From: Rhodoblastus sp963804045
Lineage (GTDB): Bacteria > Pseudomonadota > Alphaproteobacteria > Rhizobiales > Beijerinckiaceae
Direction: 5' to 3'
Length of the DNA: 64,000 bases
NCBI GenBank assembly: GCA_963804045.1
Contig: CAWDOR010000030.1
Location: forward strand, 50,726 to 114,725
Position numbers and translations under genes: made by a program. Each line of letters opens with the position of its first letter. Position 1 is the stretch's first letter. A model generated the notes under the pieces. The model had not been told where the DNA came from, made no database searches, and saw only the letters and a program-made list of their open reading frames with translations. This document shows positions 61,300-64,000 of the stretch, one piece after another.

Positions 61300-63161
61300 A
61301 TGCGGATGAATTTTTCCAGATTCATCAGCGACCAGATGATTTTCTCGGAATTGGCCACGCCGGACACGTGATCCGCGACGAGTTTGCCAACCACGTCCCT
61401 GTCGAGGAAACGCGCCGTTTCCGATTGCGGCGACAACAGCAGCTCGCGCAGGATTTCCGCCCGCTCGGCGCGAAACCAGAGATGGATCGGCACGCGGAAG
61501 CCGACTTTCCGGCGCTTGAGAACGAAATCGGGAACCTTGCCGCGCAAGGCCGTGCGCGCCACCGCCTTGCTCCAGCCGGGGCGGGCCAGGAAGGAGTCCG
61601 GCATGCGCGCCGCCAGCGCCGCCAGTTCGACATCCATGAAGGGCATGCGCCCTTCGATCGCGCCGGCCATCATCATCCGGTCGCCGCGTTCGAGCGTGCT
61701 ATCGGGCAAATAGGCGGTCTGGTCGAAAAACTGCGCGCGGCGCAGATTGGAAACGCCCTCGATCGAAACGGCGAAGGATTTGGGCGCGGGCTGGCGCGCG
61801 GGATTGTTCAGCAGGCGGTCGCGCATCGACGGCGACATGTCGCCGAACCAGATGCGCACGCGCTCCGCGGGGTCCCGATGCGCCAGGGCGCGGGACAAGG
61901 TTTTCCACCGCTGCATGTCGAAGGGCAGGCGGTCGACGATCCGCTCGTCGAGGAATTTATGCACGGACGGCGGCATGATCGCCTGATAGGCCCCGACGAA
62001 ACGCTCGGCGATATATTTGGGATAGCCGCCGAAAAACTCGTCCGCGCCTTCGCCGGTCAAAACCATTTTCACCGATTCGGAAGCCAGCCGCGACAGCAGC
62101 AGAATGGGAATGTCGGAGGCCTCGCTCACCGGCGCGCCGCGTCGTAAAACGGCCTCGTCCCAATGGCTGAAGAAATCGTCGGCGGTGACCAGGACGGAGC
62201 GATGCTCGGTCTTGAAAAAAGCCGCGACCTGCTCGGCCGCCGCGACCTCGCTATATTGCTTTGGCTCGAAGCCGACGCAGAATGTCTTGATCGGCCGGTC
62301 CGACATGGCGCTCATGACCGAAACCACGGCGGAGGAATCCAGCCCGCCCGAGAGAAAGGCGCCAAAACTGGCGTCGCTACGCATGCGGATGCGCACGGCC
62401 TCCTCGAAGGTCTGGCTGAAAAGCGCCACGGCTTCGTCGAAATTGTCGATATCGGGCGCGGTGCTGGCCAGCGGCGGCGTGTAATAGCGCTCGATCGTCA
62501 ATTCGCCGCCGCGCCATTCGGCCAGGCAGCCCGGCTCGAGTTTGCGGATCGAGCGGAAAAACGTGCGCGGGCCGCAGACATAGCGGTCGAGCAGATATTC
62601 GCTCAGGGCGTCCCAGTCGAAACGCCGGTCGAAGCCGGGAAATTTGACGATCGGCTCGATTTCCGACGAAAACAGCAGATTGCCGTCTTTTTCATAGAGG
62701 AACAGCGGCTTCTTGCCGAAATGGTCTCTGGCGAACAACAGGCTCTGCTCGCGCGCGTCATAGAGCGCGAAAGCGAACATGCCGCGAAATTTCTCGATCG
62801 CCTGCTTGCCCCAGGCGCGATAGGCCTCGATCAGCACTTCGGTGTCGCAACGGGTATGGAAGGCGTGCCCCCTGGCGATCAATTCCTCGCGCAATTCGAT
62901 GAAATTGTAAATTTCCCCATTGAACACGACGCAGATCGACCGGTCCGCGCTCCACATCGGCTGCGCCCCGGCGTCGGTCAGGTCGAGAATGGACAGCCGC
63001 CGATGGCCAAGGCCGAGTTGATAGGCGCCGGCGCCTATTTCCAGCGTTTCATAGCCGCCGCCATCGGGGCCTCTGTGTGTCAGGACGTCGGTCAGCGTGA
63101 CCAGCAGCTGCCGGTCCTGTCTGTCCGAAGACTTGAGAATCCAGCCAAACATTCCGCACAT
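61275..63161 (-). CDS. asnB: Asparagine synthase (glutamine-hydrolysing)
   Basis: This 628-residue protein has an Ntn amidotransferase domain starting MCGMFGWI (Cys2 nucleophile), with LTHRGPDGGGYE, LGHRRLSILDL and VFNGEIYNFIELR. The synthetase domain follows: the pyrophosphate loop AFLSGGLDSSAVVSVMSA (about residue 267) and LTGEGADEFFGGYPKY. In polysaccharide loci such AsnB-like enzymes can amidate sugar uronates as well as make asparagine; a uronate-forming dehydrogenase is nearby (inference). Confidence 0.9.
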   Translation of the reverse strand: MCGMFGWILKSSDRQDRQLLVTLTDVLTHRGPDGGGYETLEIGAGAYQLGLGHRRLSILDLTDAGAQPMWSADRSICVVFNGEIYNFIELREELIARGHAFHTRCDTEVLIEAYRAWGKQAIEKFRGMFAFALYDAREQSLLFARDHFGKKPLFLYEKDGNLLFSSEIEPIVKFPGFDRRFDWDALSEYLLDRYVCGPRTFFRSIRKLEPGCLAEWRGGELTIERYYTPPLASTAPDIDNFDEAVALFSQTFEEAVRIRMRSDASFGAFLSGGLDSSAVVSVMSAMSDRPIKTFCVGFEPKQYSEVAAAEQVAAFFKTEHRSVLVTADDFFSHWDEAVLRRGAPVSEASDIPILLLSRLASESVKMVLTGEGADEFFGGYPKYIAERFVGAYQAIMPPSVHKFLDERIVDRLPFDMQRWKTLSRALAHRDPAERVRIWFGDMSPSMRDRLLNNPARQPAPKSFAVSIEGVSNLRRAQFFDQTAYLPDSTLERGDRMMMAGAIEGRMPFMDVELAALAARMPDSFLARPGWSKAVARTALRGKVPDFVLKRRKVGFRVPIHLWFRAERAEILRELLLSPQSETARFLDRDVVGKLVADHVSGVANSEKIIWSLMNLEKFIRIYKPDLSS

Positions 63162-63194
63162 AATCGGGCCTTTCGAAACAAAAACGCCGGTGGC

Positions 63195-64000
63195 TCAAGA
63201 GCGCCCGGCGCGAATATATTCAAAAAAATCAAAGTACTGCTTGTTCATCTGGTCCTCTGCGAATTTTTTCTCGACATGTTCCCTGATGAAAAGCGCAAAA
63301 TTTCGATCTCGTGTCTTTCCATAAAACTGTTCGATCGACAATACCAATTGATCTGTATTGCGCACAGCAAAAATCGCGCCGATTTCACCATCGACGATTT
63401 CCGAGGCGCCGCCCAGATCGCTCATCAGCATGGGAACGCCAAGAGCCAGGGTTTCCAGCGCCGCCAGCGACAGGGTTTCGATCGCCGTGCTGCATAACAC
63501 GCCCAAGTCCATCGCGGCGAGATAGGGGCGAACGTCGCCTTGCGCGCCGGTCAGCGTCACATGCGCGGCCACGCCCGCTTTCTCCGCGGCCTCGACAATG
63601 GCGGCGCGCATTTCGCCCTCGCCGACGATCAGGGCTTTCGCCGGCATGTTGCGGGCGCGGGCGCGGGCGAGCGCCTCGATCAACTGCAAATGGTTCTTCT
63701 CCGGCCGCAGCATCGAGCAGCAGCCGATGACGAAATCTTCGTCGGAAAATCCGAGCTCGCGCCGCATGGCCTCGCGAGTCCGCTCGCGGATCGCCAGAGC
63801 GTAGCGCGTCATATCTATGCCGTTGAGGATGACGGTTTGCTCCCTGGGTCTCACGCCGCGCTCCAGCCACAAATGTCTCTGGTTTTGTGAAATGAAGATG
63901 ACGGCCTTGGCGCGACGGTAGAGGGGCCGATAGAGTCGCTCCAGAATTTTTCCCGAAGCGTTCGGAACGAGCTGGTATGGGCGATGGTGACCACCGCGCC
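63195..64000 (-). CDS. Family 4 glycosyltransferase, C-terminal part (continues beyond the window)
   Basis: About 268 C-terminal residues are present; the frame is open to the window end with no start seen. The edge reads RGGHHRPYQLVPNASGKILE, which looks like the N-domain/C-domain linker. Donor-domain motifs follow: ILNGIDMTRYAL, VIGCCSMLRPEKNHLQLIEA, ALIVGEGEMRAAIVE and ALETLALGVPMLMSDLGGAS. 33 nt separate it from asnB, so both are in one unit. Confidence 0.85.
   Translation of the reverse strand, partial: RGGHHRPYQLVPNASGKILERLYRPLYRRAKAVIFISQNQRHLWLERGVRPREQTVILNGIDMTRYALAIRERTREAMRRELGFSDEDFVIGCCSMLRPEKNHLQLIEALARARARNMPAKALIVGEGEMRAAIVEAAEKAGVAAHVTLTGAQGDVRPYLAAMDLGVLCSTAIETLSLAALETLALGVPMLMSDLGGASEIVDGEIGAIFAVRNTDQLVLSIEQFYGKTRDRNFALFIREHVEKKFAEDQMNKQYFDFFEYIRAGRS

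Overview
The window is GC-rich, densely coded chromosomal DNA from an alphaproteobacterium, most likely Hyphomicrobiales (Rhizobiales). The strongest taxonomic signals are the block hisN - suhB/mmgR-type small RNA - N-formylglutamate amidohydrolase - cpdR - tRNA-Val(GAC), an F0 ATP synthase operon of the atpI-atpB-atpE-atpG(b')-atpF type, and an alicyclic-acid cluster like that of Rhodopseudomonas palustris. Genus cannot be fixed from this sequence alone.

Layout. 1-1.5 kb: the start of an outer-membrane barrel gene and a YeeE/YedE sulfur-transport pair with a 59-residue membrane ORF behind it. 1.8-12.8 kb: a sulfotransferase gene and a divergent 9.4-kb gene for a glycine-rich repeat protein ending in a Hint domain. 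This block lies between two copies of a 30-bp hairpin repeat, and the big gene carries four single-base frame changes that cancel out. 13-29 kb: a catabolic cluster that by homology runs from cyclohexanecarboxylate to crotonyl-CoA. AliA activates the acid, AliB desaturates it, a crotonase hydrates it, BadH oxidises it, BadI opens the ring to pimeloyl-CoA, PimC/PimD, PimF and PimB beta-oxidise it to glutaryl-CoA plus acetyl-CoA, and GcdH yields crotonyl-CoA. EtfB/EtfA accept the electrons. A MarR regulator (BadR) is encoded inside the cluster, and a shared palindrome sits at three of its promoters.

29-34.6 kb: a likely nitric-oxide-stress operon (nnrS, hemerythrin, HPP-CBS) divergent from a Crp/Fnr regulator, with a Fnr-type site between them, followed by two tandem EF2563-like proteins of molybdoenzyme-maturation type. 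34.7-47 kb: chromosomal genes including an outer-membrane protein, meaB, a pyroglutamyl peptidase, a TerC-like protein, a PCu(A)C copper chaperone, a ChbG/HpnK deacetylase with a divergent GT2, murJ, a FixLJ-like two-component pair, PBP1A and ycgN. 47-49.8 kb: the F0 ATP synthase operon with a clear sigma-70-type promoter. 50-55.5 kb: TMEM175, a NifX-like protein, Hsp20 behind a sigma-32-type promoter, a hydrolase, hisN, the sRNA, N-formylglutamate amidohydrolase, cpdR and tRNA-Val. 55.5-64 kb: a surface-polysaccharide region (FkbM methyltransferase, three family-4 glycosyltransferases, a UDP-sugar dehydrogenase, asparagine synthase, a phosphatase) that continues past the window.

Caution: several genes (the giant repeat gene, nnrS, hemerythrin) need one-base corrections in G/C runs to read through. 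The corrected readings conserve the protein family, so these may be assembly errors and not real mutations.
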